From: Deltaproteobacteria bacterium
GTDB lineage: Bacteria > Desulfobacterota > Desulfuromonadia > Desulfuromonadales > Geopsychrobacteraceae
Length of the DNA stretch: 32,112 bases
Direction: 5' to 3'
NCBI GenBank assembly: GCA_024280485.1
Contig: JAJRQB010000130.1
Coordinates: 1-32,112, forward strand
The notes under the pieces were generated by a model. That model did not search any database and was not told the DNA's origin. It saw only the letters and a program-made list of their open reading frames with translations. How positions within the stretch are numbered: position 1 is the stretch's first letter; every line of letters begins with the position of its first letter. The position numbers were made by a program, and so were the translations under genes. This document shows positions 17,359 through 25,565 of the stretch, in pieces.

Positions 17359-18831
17359 CTACGGAAACAGCGCCAACTTGGCCAGTCGGAGGAAGATATC
17401 CGGGTAGAAAAAGAGTGTCATTGAGGCGCAGGCAGTTGCCAGCAGCGGCACCAGGCAAAACAGGGGCGCTTCTTTGATCCCCTCATCAAACACCGGATCG
17501 GCTGCCTTGGCAAAAAAACCACGGTAGACGATCGGCATAAAATAAGCGGCATTTAACAGGGTACTGGTCAGAAGGACCAGTAACAGAATCAACTGATCAC
17601 CGTTGACGGCACCGATGACCAGGTTCCATTTGCTGATAAATCCACCCAGTGGCGGCATTCCGATGATACTGATAGATCCGAGCATAAAGGCCAGGTAGGT
17701 AAGCGGCATGCGTCGACCAAGGCCGTCCATCTGGCTGATATATTTTTTCCCGGCCGCGACATAAATCGCCCCGGCACAAAAGAACAGGGTAATCTTGCCG
17801 AAGGCGTGCATGGCGATATGCAACAGTCCGCCGGTCATTCCGGCTGCAGTCAGCATCCCGGCACCGAGGATCATATAGGCCAGTTGCCCGATGGTCGAAT
17901 AGGCCAGTCGGCGCTTCAGATTATCCTGGGTCAGTGCCACCAGTGAGGCGGTCAGGATGGTGATTGAGGCAATAGTTGTAATCACCACGCCCAGGTTGAC
18001 TTCAAACAGCAGATCCGGACCGAAGATGTGGAAGATGACCCGCAGGATCGAGAAGACCCCGACTTTGACCACGGCCACACCGTGTAGAAAGGCGCTGACC
18101 GGGGTCGGGGCGACCATTGCGGCAGGCAACCAACCGTGGAAGGGCATCAGGCCCGCTTTGGCAAAACCGAACAGGAAGAGGATCAGAACCAGCGCCAGGG
18201 TTTGCGGTGTGGCGCCAGTGCCGGCAAGAATTCCGCCGATTTTAAAATCAAGGGTTCCGGCGAACGAATAGACGATTAACATCGCCGGTAGTGCCAGCCC
18301 GATCGAGGTGCCAAGGATGTAGGTCAGGTATTTTCGCCCCGAGGTTTTTGCTTCGGCGTCGTTATGATGGGTGACCAGCGGATAGGTCGAGAGCGACAGC
18401 ATCTCGTAAAACAGATAGAGGGTCAGCAGGTTGGCTGAAAAAGCCACTCCGAGGGTCGCGGAGATTGCAACTGCAAATGAAGCGAAGTAGCGGGTTTGAT
18501 CATGTTCATCGAGGGCCCGCATGTAGCCAATTGAATAGAGCGAGGTGAACAGCCAGAGTATTGAAGCGACCAGCGCAAAGAACATCCCCATCGCATCGAC
18601 CCGTAACTCGATTGGAACGTTGGGAATGACTTCAGCGATGGTAAAGACAAAGCCACCACCATTCAGCACCGTTGGCAGCATCGAGGCCACAATCATAACC
18701 TTTGTGAAAGCGATGAGAATCGTCCAGCTTTCACGCAGGTTGGGCCGCCGGTCCGAAAGCATAATCGGAATTGCGCCCAGCAGAGATATTAGCACGGCCG
18801 CCAGTGGCCAGATCGAAGTATGGTAGCTCAT
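17359..18831 (-). CDS. MrpD-like antiporter subunit (second copy)
   Basis: This 490-residue membrane protein of the proton-antiporter (NuoM/MrpD) family has about 14 helices. It has E143 in TM5 (LYLFYEMLSLSTYPLV), K225 in TM7 (FGFAKAGLMPFHGWLP) and H232. The TPVSAFLHGVAVVKVG stretch carries the TM8 lysine. These are the residues of the proton path in the complex-I family. It follows the first D subunit by 27 bp. It is clearly related to that copy, but the level of divergence shows an old duplication. The gene ends at the edge of the palindromic repeat. Function: ion translocation across the inner membrane as part of the Mrp complex. Confidence 0.92.
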   Translation of the reverse strand: MSYHTSIWPLAAVLISLLGAIPIMLSDRRPNLRESWTILIAFTKVMIVASMLPTVLNGGGFVFTIAEVIPNVPIELRVDAMGMFFALVASILWLFTSLYSIGYMRALDEHDQTRYFASFAVAISATLGVAFSANLLTLYLFYEMLSLSTYPLVTHHNDAEAKTSGRKYLTYILGTSIGLALPAMLIVYSFAGTLDFKIGGILAGTGATPQTLALVLILFLFGFAKAGLMPFHGWLPAAMVAPTPVSAFLHGVAVVKVGVFSILRVIFHIFGPDLLFEVNLGVVITTIASITILTASLVALTQDNLKRRLAYSTIGQLAYMILGAGMLTAAGMTGGLLHIAMHAFGKITLFFCAGAIYVAAGKKYISQMDGLGRRMPLTYLAFMLGSISIIGMPPLGGFISKWNLVIGAVNGDQLILLLVLLTSTLLNAAYFMPIVYRGFFAKAADPVFDEGIKEAPLFCLVPLLATACASMTLFFYPDIFLRLAKLALFP

Positions 18832-18858
18832 AGTGGAACTTGCCCTATTGAATAAATC

Positions 18859-20337
18859 CTAAAAACCGGCCGGCAAGGCCAGCTTGATGATTCCCTGCAC
18901 CAGTGGGCCGGAACCGAGACCGATAGCAATCAATGCCACCGCAGTCAGTACCAGTGGCCCTTGCATGATAAGCGGTGCTTCGTCACGTTGAATTTTGCCC
19001 TGTTCGCCCCTGCCATCAAAGTAAGCGATTTCGATTATGCGGAAAAAGAGCACGGCATTGATCAGCGAACTGAACAACAGTGCGATGACATATTCCCAAT
19101 GGCCGGCTTCGATACCGCCAAGAATCAGATACCACTTGCTGAAGAAGCCAGCCGTAGGCGGCACGCCAATCATTGAGAAGGCCCCAACGGTAAAGGCGGC
19201 CATGGTGATCGGCATTCGTTTGTAGATGCCCCGTAAATTGTCGAATTCAAGACTGCCAGTGCGATAGGCAATGGCAGCCACAACCAGGAACAGGCAGAGG
19301 GTCATGAGTGCATCGTTGACAATATGCAGGATGGCGCCGGTCATACCGATGCTGTTGGCCAGCCAGACCCCGCCGACCATATAGCCAACTTCGGCGACGA
19401 TGATATAGGTCAGCATTCGTTTCAGATTTCGCTGGGCCAGAGCCATGCAGGAGGCGCAGATAATCCCTGCTGACGCCAGCCAGACCATGCCCGACTGGAC
19501 AAGCGGGTTTTGTACGAACAGGTAGTCGGCACCGAAGACCGAGAACATGACCCGGATCATCAGATAAATAGAGACCTTGGTCATCAGCGGGGCAACCAGC
19601 AGGCCAGCCCCGGTCGGCGCCAGGGAATAAGCGTTGGGTAACCAGCCATGCAGCGGGAAAAGTGCCATCTTGATCCAGAGGCCGACCAGGATGAATCCGA
19701 GAGCCGTCGCGACGGCAGCGCCTCCACCAAGCTGTGGCAGGATGCTGGCGATATCGGCCATGTTCAATGAACCGGTAAGGATATAAAGGTAGCCGACGCC
19801 GAGCAGGTAGAAACAGGCTCCGACCGAGCCCATGATAACGTAATTAAAACTGGCCAGCGGTGCGCGGCCTTTGCCCATGGCGATCAGACCGTAGGTTGTA
19901 ATGGAGGTGATCTCAAGCAGTACGTAGAGGTTAAATGCATCGCCGGTCATCACCAGACCCATCAGGCCAGCGATCAGGATCAAGTAGAGGGTGAAAAAGA
20001 GATGTTCTTTGCCCGCTTGTTCCTTGGCGACCATCGGCAGCGCAGAGAGAGTGGCTAACAGAGATACGACAGAAATCAGCAGCAGCATAAGTGCCGAGAG
20101 TGGATCAATAACCAGCTCGATCCCCATTGGTGGAGCCCAGTTTCCGACGGTGTAACTGTAGCCACCGTATTCAAGCACCTGGCGCAGAACACCTAATGAC
20201 GCCAGTGAAGAAAACCCAAGGGCCCCCAGAGTCAGAGGGGCTACATACTTAGGTGAAATCCGGCCCAGCATGTTCACAAACATTGCGGTGATAAGTGGCA
20301 CGGCCATTACGTACATATGGAGGTTGGATGTTGTCAT
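18859..20337 (-). CDS. mrpD: Na+/H+ antiporter subunit MrpD
   Basis: This 492-residue member of the same family has E142 (LYVLLEITSITTYGLIA), K223 and H230 (WIKMALFPLHGWLP), so the key ionisable residues are present. The N-terminal leader is hydrophobic with several helices before TM5. Its start overlaps the stop of the MrpC gene by 4 nt (ATGA), as is normal for mrpC-mrpD pairs, so this copy is the best candidate for the true MrpD. It forms a proton channel subunit of the multi-subunit antiporter, coupling H+ to Na+ or K+ transport. Confidence 0.92.
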   Translation of the reverse strand: MTTSNLHMYVMAVPLITAMFVNMLGRISPKYVAPLTLGALGFSSLASLGVLRQVLEYGGYSYTVGNWAPPMGIELVIDPLSALMLLLISVVSLLATLSALPMVAKEQAGKEHLFFTLYLILIAGLMGLVMTGDAFNLYVLLEITSITTYGLIAMGKGRAPLASFNYVIMGSVGACFYLLGVGYLYILTGSLNMADIASILPQLGGGAAVATALGFILVGLWIKMALFPLHGWLPNAYSLAPTGAGLLVAPLMTKVSIYLMIRVMFSVFGADYLFVQNPLVQSGMVWLASAGIICASCMALAQRNLKRMLTYIIVAEVGYMVGGVWLANSIGMTGAILHIVNDALMTLCLFLVVAAIAYRTGSLEFDNLRGIYKRMPITMAAFTVGAFSMIGVPPTAGFFSKWYLILGGIEAGHWEYVIALLFSSLINAVLFFRIIEIAYFDGRGEQGKIQRDEAPLIMQGPLVLTAVALIAIGLGSGPLVQGIIKLALPAGF

Positions 20338-20723
20338 TGGCCGAGCTTCTCCAGAATTTCGTCTTCTTCAAGGGTGCCGTATTCACGGTAGACCCGGATC
20401 AGAATTGCCAGTGCAACACCGGTGACACTGACCCCGACAACAATGGCCGTCAGCATCAGGACATGCGGCAGTGGATTGACAACTTTTGTGGCATCCGCCC
20501 CATGCTTCAACACTTCGTACTTGTTGAGGATCGGAATGGTGGCATTAAACTTGGCACCAGCCGAAACGAACATCAGGATGATGGCCGTCTGGAAGATGTT
20601 CATCCCGATCAGTTTTTTGACCAGATTGCGTTTGCCGATCATGGCGTAGAACCCGATCATCATCAGCACGACGTAAAGCCAATAGTTATATTTGGCGACT
20701 ATGATTGCCAGAAAATCTTCCAT
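20334..20723 (-). CDS. mrpC: Na+/H+ antiporter subunit MrpC (NuoK-like)
   Basis: This 129-residue protein has three helices of the NuoK/MrpC family. The segment MIGKRNLVKKLIGMNIFQTAIILMF is the usual TM1-TM2 loop, and PLPHVLMLTAIVVGVSVTGVALAILIRVY is the third helix with the typical PLPHVLVLTAIVV pattern. The charged C-terminus ends in ILEKLGQ. It overlaps mrpD by 4 nt and starts 2 nt after the B subunit, consistent with a tightly coupled operon. Role: membrane subunit bridging A and D. Confidence 0.94.
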   Translation of the reverse strand: MEDFLAIIVAKYNYWLYVVLMMIGFYAMIGKRNLVKKLIGMNIFQTAIILMFVSAGAKFNATIPILNKYEVLKHGADATKVVNPLPHVLMLTAIVVGVSVTGVALAILIRVYREYGTLEEDEILEKLGQ

Positions 20724-20725
20724 GT

Positions 20726-21205
20726 TTACAGACCCTCATCCATTCCACCGGCTGAGCCGAGATCCCAGAACAGAGACACCAGAATACTCATAACGGCCAA
20801 CCCGACACCGACCTCAACCAGAAAAATTCCGAAAGAGCGCCATTCAATGGGCCCCATGGGAATGATGACGTCAAGTGCACTGTAGTCGAGGAAAAGGCCA
20901 CCAAATAAGGAACAGAGGACGGCAACTCCGGTAAAGATTAAGACTCCGGCATTCCCGAGGATATTGTTGACGCTCTCTGACATGTAGCGGATCGAGGTTT
21001 TCAGATCAAAGGCCAGTGCCAGCAGCACAAAGGAGGCGCCGAGAATGACCCCGCCCTGAAAACCGCCACCAGGGCTGTAATGGCCATGTACGATAACATA
21101 GAGGCCGAATAGCTGGATGAAGGGAACCATTATCCGTACCGAGGTTTGGATAATCGGGCTATCGCTCGATTTCTGGTTAGCCGTCCGTTCCTGTAGCAGT
21201 CTCAT
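20726..21205 (-). CDS. mrpB: Na+/H+ antiporter subunit MrpB (MnhB domain)
   Basis: This 159-residue protein has four predicted helices and the MnhB signature: ILIQTSVRIMVPFIQLFGLYVI-like start, then HGHYSPGGGFQGGVILGASFVL, the family's most conserved stretch. Its start overlaps the upstream gene by 4 nt. In some relatives the MnhB domain is fused to the C-terminal half of MrpA; here it stands alone. It is a structural subunit of the antiporter complex. Confidence 0.93.
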   Translation of the reverse strand: MRLLQERTANQKSSDSPIIQTSVRIMVPFIQLFGLYVIVHGHYSPGGGFQGGVILGASFVLLALAFDLKTSIRYMSESVNNILGNAGVLIFTGVAVLCSLFGGLFLDYSALDVIIPMGPIEWRSFGIFLVEVGVGLAVMSILVSLFWDLGSAGGMDEGL

Positions 21206-21474
21206 GGTTTACTCCTGCGCAGCACGCAGACGACGGCCAACCCGGCGCAGTAGATGACGACTGTTTCAAACATGGTGTCGTAGCCCCGGTAATCTCCGAG
21301 GATGGCTGTGACTAGGTTGGGGACATGAGTCTCGTCAATCGCCTGCTCAATATAGTAAGACGACAGGTGAGTCGAAGCTGGTGATTGAGGGTCACCAAAA
21401 GCCGGGAAATCCATGGTGCCGTAAAGGAGGATCGCCCCGATTACCAGCGTTGCAACAAACGCAAGTGCTTTCAA
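21202..21474 (-). CDS. MbhE/MrpA-C-terminal-like subunit
   Basis: This 90-residue protein has an N-terminal and a C-terminal helix. Between them is a loop ending in DYRGYDTMFETVVIYCAGLAVVCVL, the hallmark of the MbhE-like part of MrpA or MrpB (NxxxNVIxxDYRGxDTxGE-like, with VTAILGDYRGYDT here). It overlaps its neighbours by 4 nt on both sides. In the Mrp family of Bacillus this module is fused to MrpA; here, as in the Mbh/Mbx hydrogenase and archaeal type operons, it is separate. Confidence 0.85.
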   Translation of the reverse strand: MKALAFVATLVIGAILLYGTMDFPAFGDPQSPASTHLSSYYIEQAIDETHVPNLVTAILGDYRGYDTMFETVVIYCAGLAVVCVLRRSKP

Positions 21475-21716
21475 TCCTTACTCCTTCGCGACGTATGCAG
21501 AATAGCGGCAATAAACAGAACCGTGCTAATTCCGGCGCCAACGGTTGCTTCGGTAAAGGCAACGTCCACGGCACCCATTTCGGCCCAGAGCAGGCACATC
21601 AGGAAGCTGTAGACACCGAAGATCACTGTGGCGCTTAAAAGGTCTTTGACGGTAATCGCAGCTACGGCGCAAAAAACCACCAGCAGCAGAATCAGCAGAT
21701 CAATACTCCAGATCAT
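21471..21716 (-). CDS. DUF4040/MbhD-like antiporter subunit
   Basis: This 81-residue protein has about three short helices. The motif LLSATVIFGVYSFLMCLLWAEMGAVDVAFTEATVGAGISTVLFI shortens to the conserved core DVAFTEATVGAG, diagnostic of the DUF4040 (MbhD) part found in the C-terminal region of MrpA. It overlaps both neighbours by 4 nt. Together with the MbhE-like gene it represents a split MrpA tail. It probably lies beside the D-like subunits and contributes an ionisable glutamate to the ion path. Confidence 0.87.
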   Translation of the reverse strand: MIWSIDLLILLLVVFCAVAAITVKDLLSATVIFGVYSFLMCLLWAEMGAVDVAFTEATVGAGISTVLFIAAILHTSRRSKD

Positions 21717-22042
21717 TGCTTTTTCTTCCCTTTAGCCCAGGGTTCGACCCCGGCAACCAGAGCGGCTTTGGTCAGCGCGTGAGTCGCAGTGGGACTGGCT
21801 ACATAGATAAAAACGGCGATCAGCATGATTTTTATACTGACCAGCAAATTGCCAATATTGAATTCTTGCAGGTTGTAAAGGGCGACGCCGATGATGACCA
21901 GTACCGCAGCAATAGAGTCCGCCTTGCCGGCAGCATGCAGCCGAGCATAAAAGTCGGGGAACCGGAGAACCCCGACAACACCGACAAAAAAGAAAAAGAG
22001 GCCGGCCAGAATGAATATCATTGCTGCAAAAGACAAAATCAT
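21713..22042 (-). CDS. mrpG: Na+/H+ antiporter subunit MrpG
   Basis: This 109-residue protein has three helices and the MnhG/PhaG pattern: GVVGVLRFPDFYARLHAAGKADS is shortened here to the core LRFPDFYARLHAAGKAD, then ATHALTKAALVAG at the C-terminal third helix. The ATG at 22040-22042 has AAGGAG closely upstream. It lies 12 bp after mrpF and overlaps the DUF4040 gene by 4 nt. It is a small membrane subunit needed for complex assembly. Confidence 0.95.
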   Translation of the reverse strand: MILSFAAMIFILAGLFFFFVGVVGVLRFPDFYARLHAAGKADSIAAVLVIIGVALYNLQEFNIGNLLVSIKIMLIAVFIYVASPTATHALTKAALVAGVEPWAKGKKKQ

Positions 22043-22054
22043 TATCTCCTTAAC

Positions 22055-22348
22055 TCACCAACTGCTTGGATCTTTAAACAGGGCACTGCGGCGGTGCAGG
22101 AAAAATTTGGTCGCCCCCAAAGTGGCGATAAAATTGAGCAGTGCATAAGCGACAGCAATGTCGACAAACATACCCAGGTCGTCATAGAGAATGCCGATCA
22201 GCAGCAACAAAACAGTTGTTTTGGTGCCAATAACATTGCCGCTCATAATTCGGTCAAGAACGGTTGGCCCACCGATGACCCGGATCAGGCTGAGGAACAT
22301 CAGCAACAACAACAGGATTGATGAAATGATAATGATATGCTCAACCAT
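22055..22348 (-). CDS. mrpF: Na+/H+ antiporter subunit MrpF
   Basis: This 97-residue protein has three helices. The typical MrpF core is present: RVIGGPTVLDRIMSGNVIGTK (here LIRVIGGPTVLDRIM), followed by LGMFVDIAVAYALLNFIATLGATKFF, whose VDIAVAYALLNF stretch is highly conserved. It overlaps mrpE by 8 bp. The C-terminus is short and extends past the last helix. MrpF is a small subunit of the cation/proton antiporter; related proteins in bile-acid resistance are called MnhF/PhaF. Confidence 0.95.
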   Translation of the reverse strand: MVEHIIIISSILLLLLMFLSLIRVIGGPTVLDRIMSGNVIGTKTTVLLLLIGILYDDLGMFVDIAVAYALLNFIATLGATKFFLHRRSALFKDPSSW

Positions 22349-22856
22349 TGACCGGCTCCAGTGCTTTGGCGATCCGTTCTTCCATCTCTCCCGGGAGAGC
22401 TTCGGCCGCTTCTTTGGTTAAGGCGTAGACAGCGAATTCGTCAGGATGTTCACCGGACTCGTCACTGTAAATATTGACTGTGATGGTGCCCGGAGTCAGG
22501 GTGATCGACTGGGCAAAAACAACTTTTGAGATCGGTCGCTTCAACTTGGTCTTGAAACGAAAAATATGTGGATCGATCATTTCCAGCGCACGTGGGTGGA
22601 GAACGATCCAGGCAACCTGCAGGTTGGCTAGCAGAATCTGCCACATTAAATAGGGGAGATAGAGGCTGACGCCGATAATATCGCGAACCCAGCTGTGCTG
22701 AGGATCTTCTATTGCCGGAAAGAGCAGGTCATGGCTGAAATGTGCGACCAGCAGGCAACAAATAACGCCGAGTCCCAGATGGAACCCGTCGAACATCCCT
22801 GACATGATTATCCAGAAGATAAGCATGATAAAGAAAGTGGCTATTTTGGTTTTCAT
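22341..22856 (-). CDS. mrpE: Na+/H+ antiporter subunit MrpE
   Basis: This 171-residue protein is the first gene of the operon. It has two N-terminal helices and a soluble C-terminal domain. Recognisable MnhE segments are FWIIMSGMFDGFHLGLG, YLPYLMWQILLANLQVAWIVL, and SITLTPGTITVNI (the family's LTPGT motif). The start is preceded by GGTGAGAG close to the ATG. The divergent nitrilase gene is 351 bp away, and the promoter should lie in that gap. MrpE is reported to be needed for full antiporter activity, but its mechanism is unclear. Confidence 0.95.
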   Translation of the reverse strand: MKTKIATFFIMLIFWIIMSGMFDGFHLGLGVICCLLVAHFSHDLLFPAIEDPQHSWVRDIIGVSLYLPYLMWQILLANLQVAWIVLHPRALEMIDPHIFRFKTKLKRPISKVVFAQSITLTPGTITVNIYSDESGEHPDEFAVYALTKEAAEALPGEMEERIAKALEPVNG

Positions 22857-22983
22857 CTCTCACCTCTGGTTCAGAGGACATGGTACATTTCAATGGCGGT
22901 CAAGATCAGGTGCTCAGTTCGGAATCTGCCCAGATCCTGCCGCCCGATGCAGAATCATCCCGTTCTGGAGTTGTCCCGATTAA

Positions 22984-23000
22984 TGCAAGGGGAATACCCA
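22984..23000 (-). promoter_or_regulatory. Possible sigma-54 promoter for the Mrp operon
   Basis: On the minus strand the sequence reads GGG-TATTCCCCTT-GCA, with the required GG and GC dinucleotides exactly 10 nt apart and TT before GC. The base before GG is G, not the preferred T. It is about 130 bp upstream of mrpE. The match is moderate and no activator site was identified. Confidence 0.25.
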
Positions 23001-23156
23001 TTTATTAAGTGTTAAACAAACGTGCATAGATTTATCATGCTCAACACCGGTCGTCAATATGCCGGGAAACTCTTCCAAACGGTTTTCTGTTTTTTATTGT
23101 TTGCTTCTTGAGAGAAAGTCACAAGTCAGTCACGCCTGTTCTGCTGGGGCCTGCTC

Positions 23157-23186
23157 TTGTCTGCGGAATAAAACGACGTTTATCAT
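23157..23186 (+). promoter_or_regulatory. Weak sigma-70-like promoter of the amidase gene
   Basis: TTGTCT (23157-23162) and TATCAT (23181-23186) are separated by 18 bp. The predicted start near 23193 leaves a very short leader containing GAAGGGG (23194-23200). Confidence 0.3.
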
Positions 23187-23207
23187 TCAGCGCGAAGGGG
23201 TCGTATT

Positions 23208-23993
23208 TTGAAAAAGCTTTCTGTTTCTGCTGTTCAGTTTAACCTTTCAGTTGGGAATATCAATGCAAACCTTGAAAAAGGTTTTGCCGCTATGCATCGT
23301 GTTGCCGCCCAGGGCGCACAATTAGCCGTACTGCCTGAGATGTGGAGTTGTGGCTATGATTATCGCAACCTGGCCGAGCTTGCGCAACGGACCCCGGAGG
23401 TTCTGGAGCGCTGGCAGCAGGTTTGCCGCGAGACCGGGCTGGTCTGTGTTGGCAGCCTTCCCGAGTCTGAAGCGGGTCGTATTTATAATACCGCCTACGT
23501 TATCGACCGCGGCGAGCTTGTCGCGAGTTATCGTAAGCTGCACCTGTTTTCAACCATGCTGGAGGATCGTTTTTTGGCCGCCGGAAATAGTACTCTAGTG
23601 GCGGAAACTTCGCTCGGACGGCTGGGAATCGCCATCTGTTACGATCTGCGTTTCCCTGAACTCTTCCGCAAGCTGGCGCTTGAAGGTGCAGAGATTATCT
23701 GTCTGCCGGCGGAGTGGCCGAAGCCGCGGCAGGAGCATTGGAATACTTTGCTGCGTGCCCGAGCTATTGAGAATCAGCTCTTTCTGGTCGCGGCGAACTG
23801 TTGCGGGGTACAGGGGAAACTCGATTTTTTCGGTCACAGCCAGTTGGTTTCACCGCTGGGGAACCTGTTAGCCTTTGCGGGGGAAGAGGAGACCGAGCTG
23901 ATTGCCGAATTTGATTTTGCCGAAATGGAACAGTACCGCAAGCAGATAGACACCCTCGGCGATCGACGCGCTGATATTTACGGTACGCCTTAA
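23208..23993 (+). CDS. Nitrilase-superfamily carbon-nitrogen hydrolase (amidase)
   Basis: This 261-residue cytoplasmic enzyme has the full catalytic triad: E44 in LPEMW, K110 in YRKLHLF and C144 in AICYDLRFPE. The motif NQLFLVAANCCG is also typical of the family. The RFPELFR context and size are closest to omega-amidase/YafV-like members, which hydrolyse alpha-keto acid amides; the substrate is not provable. The start is TTG at 23208, with GAAGGGG 7 nt upstream; there is no better ATG in frame before the conserved N-terminal strand SVSAVQFNLSVG. It stands alone; the next gene is on the opposite strand. Confidence 0.92.
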   Translation: MKKLSVSAVQFNLSVGNINANLEKGFAAMHRVAAQGAQLAVLPEMWSCGYDYRNLAELAQRTPEVLERWQQVCRETGLVCVGSLPESEAGRIYNTAYVIDRGELVASYRKLHLFSTMLEDRFLAAGNSTLVAETSLGRLGIAICYDLRFPELFRKLALEGAEIICLPAEWPKPRQEHWNTLLRARAIENQLFLVAANCCGVQGKLDFFGHSQLVSPLGNLLAFAGEEETELIAEFDFAEMEQYRKQIDTLGDRRADIYGTP

Positions 23994-24049
23994 AGACTGA
24001 CGCTGTGCGTTTTGCTCGAGGCGCGAAGATTTAATGCCAAGGGCCCGGT

Positions 24050-24394
24050 TCACTCTGATAACGGTTGGGCATCGCGGCGGTATTGTAAGGGGACTTCATT
24101 CAGACTGTCGACAAACTGCAGGGAGCCGTCGCCGCCGACATAGAGGTAGCGCGGCGCTTTTGCTGCCGGAGCTGCTGTGAAAGTATTCGGAGATTTTTTG
24201 TTGGTCGTAATCATTCGCGCCACCGGGTCATTGCCGGCCAACCCGAGGAGTCGGCTACGGAAATCGACATAGAATTCGTGGACTTCAGAATAGCCGGGAA
24301 CCGGTAGGTCGACACGCAACAGTACCTGATCGAGAGCAGTCAAAAGCAGCAGGGAAAAGAGACCCCAGATAAACCAGCGCGTCATTTTAAGCAT
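24050..24394 (-). CDS. Small membrane-anchored protein of unknown function
   Basis: This 114-residue protein has a single N-terminal hydrophobic segment (TRWFIWGLFSLLLLTAL, residues about 5-22) and a probably periplasmic remainder containing PAAKAPRYLYVGGDGSLQFV. I do not recognise the family. The ATG at 24392-24394 has AGGA 8 nt upstream, so it looks genuinely translated. It is convergent with the amidase gene (56-bp gap) and divergent from trxB. It could be a DUF4124-like or SPOR-like envelope protein, but nothing visible decides this. Confidence 0.65.
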   Translation of the reverse strand: MLKMTRWFIWGLFSLLLLTALDQVLLRVDLPVPGYSEVHEFYVDFRSRLLGLAGNDPVARMITTNKKSPNTFTAAPAAKAPRYLYVGGDGSLQFVDSLNEVPLQYRRDAQPLSE

Positions 24395-24543
24395 TCAATC
24401 ATTCCTTTGAAAAAGACCCGATCATACTACTCGTATCATCTCGATGAACTCAAGCTGGATTCGTGGTCTCGGGTTTCTTTTTAATGGGTGCTGTGGTAAA
24501 AGTTTCAACTGTTTTTTATCTTTTGATGGGAGTTTTGATTTCG

Positions 24544-25479
24544 ATGACTGCACAAGAATACGACATCATAATTATCGGTGGTGGACCGGCAGGTATGACT
24601 GCTGGCCTCTATGCTTCGCGCGCCGAATTGAAGACCTTGCAAGTCGAAAAAATGATCATGGGCGGCCAGATGATGACCGCAACTCTGGTTGAAAACTGGC
24701 CCGGGTATCCAGGTGGAATCGACGGCCCAGAACTGATGTCGCGCTTTCAGGAGCACTGCGTCGAGTTTGGCCTTGAGACCATGACCGGTGAGGTCGAAAA
24801 AATTGAAGACCTCGGTAAGCACAAACGCCTCACCATCGACGGCAAAGAGTATCTGTGTAAAGCAGTCATTATTGCTACCGGTGCTAATCCGAGCAAGCTT
24901 GGGGTTGAGGGCGAAGAAGCTCTGGTCGGGCGTGGAGTCTCCTATTGTGCGACCTGCGACGGTGCGTTTTTCCGCAATGTACCGATCGCCGTGATTGGTG
25001 CCGGCGATACGGCTGCCGAAGAGGCGGTTTTTCTGTCCCGTTTCGCCAGCAAGGTCTATATGGTTCACCGCCGTGATAAGATGCGAACCACTAAAATTCT
25101 ACAAAATCGTGTCTTTGGGAATGAAAAAATCGAAATGGTCTGGGATTCGGTCGTTACAGGTCTAGATTCGGATAACACCGGTTTGACCGGAATCAAGGTT
25201 AAAAACGTCAAGACTGGAGAGCCGCGTCAACTCGAGGCTGTCGGTATGTTTGTTGCCGTTGGCGTGAATCCGGTGACTCAGTTTCTGGACGGAGTTGTCG
25301 AGCTGGATGAGAGTGGTTATGTCAAGGCCGGAGAGAACACCCATACTTCTGTTCCGGGGATCTTTGCTGCAGGAGACTGTCGAACCAGTTATCTCAAGCA
25401 GGTTTCGACGGCTGTTGGGGATGGCGCTGTTGCCGCAACCCAGATCGAGAAATATATCGAAGACTTGAAACACAGTTAA
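24544..25479 (+). CDS. trxB: Thioredoxin reductase
   Basis: This 311-residue flavoprotein reduces thioredoxin with NADPH. The FAD-binding GxGxxG motif is in DIIIIGGGPAGMTAGLYASR (core GGGPAG). The redox pair is C135 and C138 in SYCATCDG. The NADPH site shows IGAGDTAAEEA and HRRDKMR. The C-terminal FAGDCR segment closes the FAD site. The start chosen is the ATG at 24544, which gives the family-standard MTAQEYDIII; GGGAG is 11 nt upstream. In-frame starts further upstream would add a hydrophobic, unconserved 27-residue leader and are less likely. It precedes a ComM-like gene by 86 bp; an imperfect hairpin (25496-25525) without a T-run lies in that gap. Confidence 0.96.
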   Translation: MTAQEYDIIIIGGGPAGMTAGLYASRAELKTLQVEKMIMGGQMMTATLVENWPGYPGGIDGPELMSRFQEHCVEFGLETMTGEVEKIEDLGKHKRLTIDGKEYLCKAVIIATGANPSKLGVEGEEALVGRGVSYCATCDGAFFRNVPIAVIGAGDTAAEEAVFLSRFASKVYMVHRRDKMRTTKILQNRVFGNEKIEMVWDSVVTGLDSDNTGLTGIKVKNVKTGEPRQLEAVGMFVAVGVNPVTQFLDGVVELDESGYVKAGENTHTSVPGIFAAGDCRTSYLKQVSTAVGDGAVAATQIEKYIEDLKHS

Positions 25480-25565
25480 AGAAACTGCGAGTCGGGAAGC
25501 GAGAGACGCGATTTTCTCTCACTTCTCGCCGCGCGCTTCGTGAATTAAAATGGAGGGGGATTTAA

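Larger units (their letters stand above)
22857..23207. other. Divergent intergenic region between mrpE and the nitrilase-family gene
   Basis: This 351-bp region has no convincing coding sequence. It must hold the antiporter promoter on the minus strand and the amidase promoter on the plus strand. I see a sigma-54-like element (22984-23000) and a sigma-70-like pair (23157-23186), listed separately. No CIRCE, riboswitch or terminator was recognised. Confidence 0.6.

Noticed and set aside
20295-20885. 196-codon plus-strand frame opposite mrpC/mrpB
   Set aside because: Antisense shadow; His/Asp/Gln-rich product typical of reversed hydrophobic genes.
24463-24543. Longer N-terminus for trxB that looks like a signal peptide
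   Set aside because: TrxB is cytosolic, and the canonical start MTAQEYDIII is at 24544 with a GGGAG upstream.
25496-25525. Inverted repeat between trxB and comM as a terminator
   Set aside because: The stem has an internal mismatch and no T-run follows on either strand.
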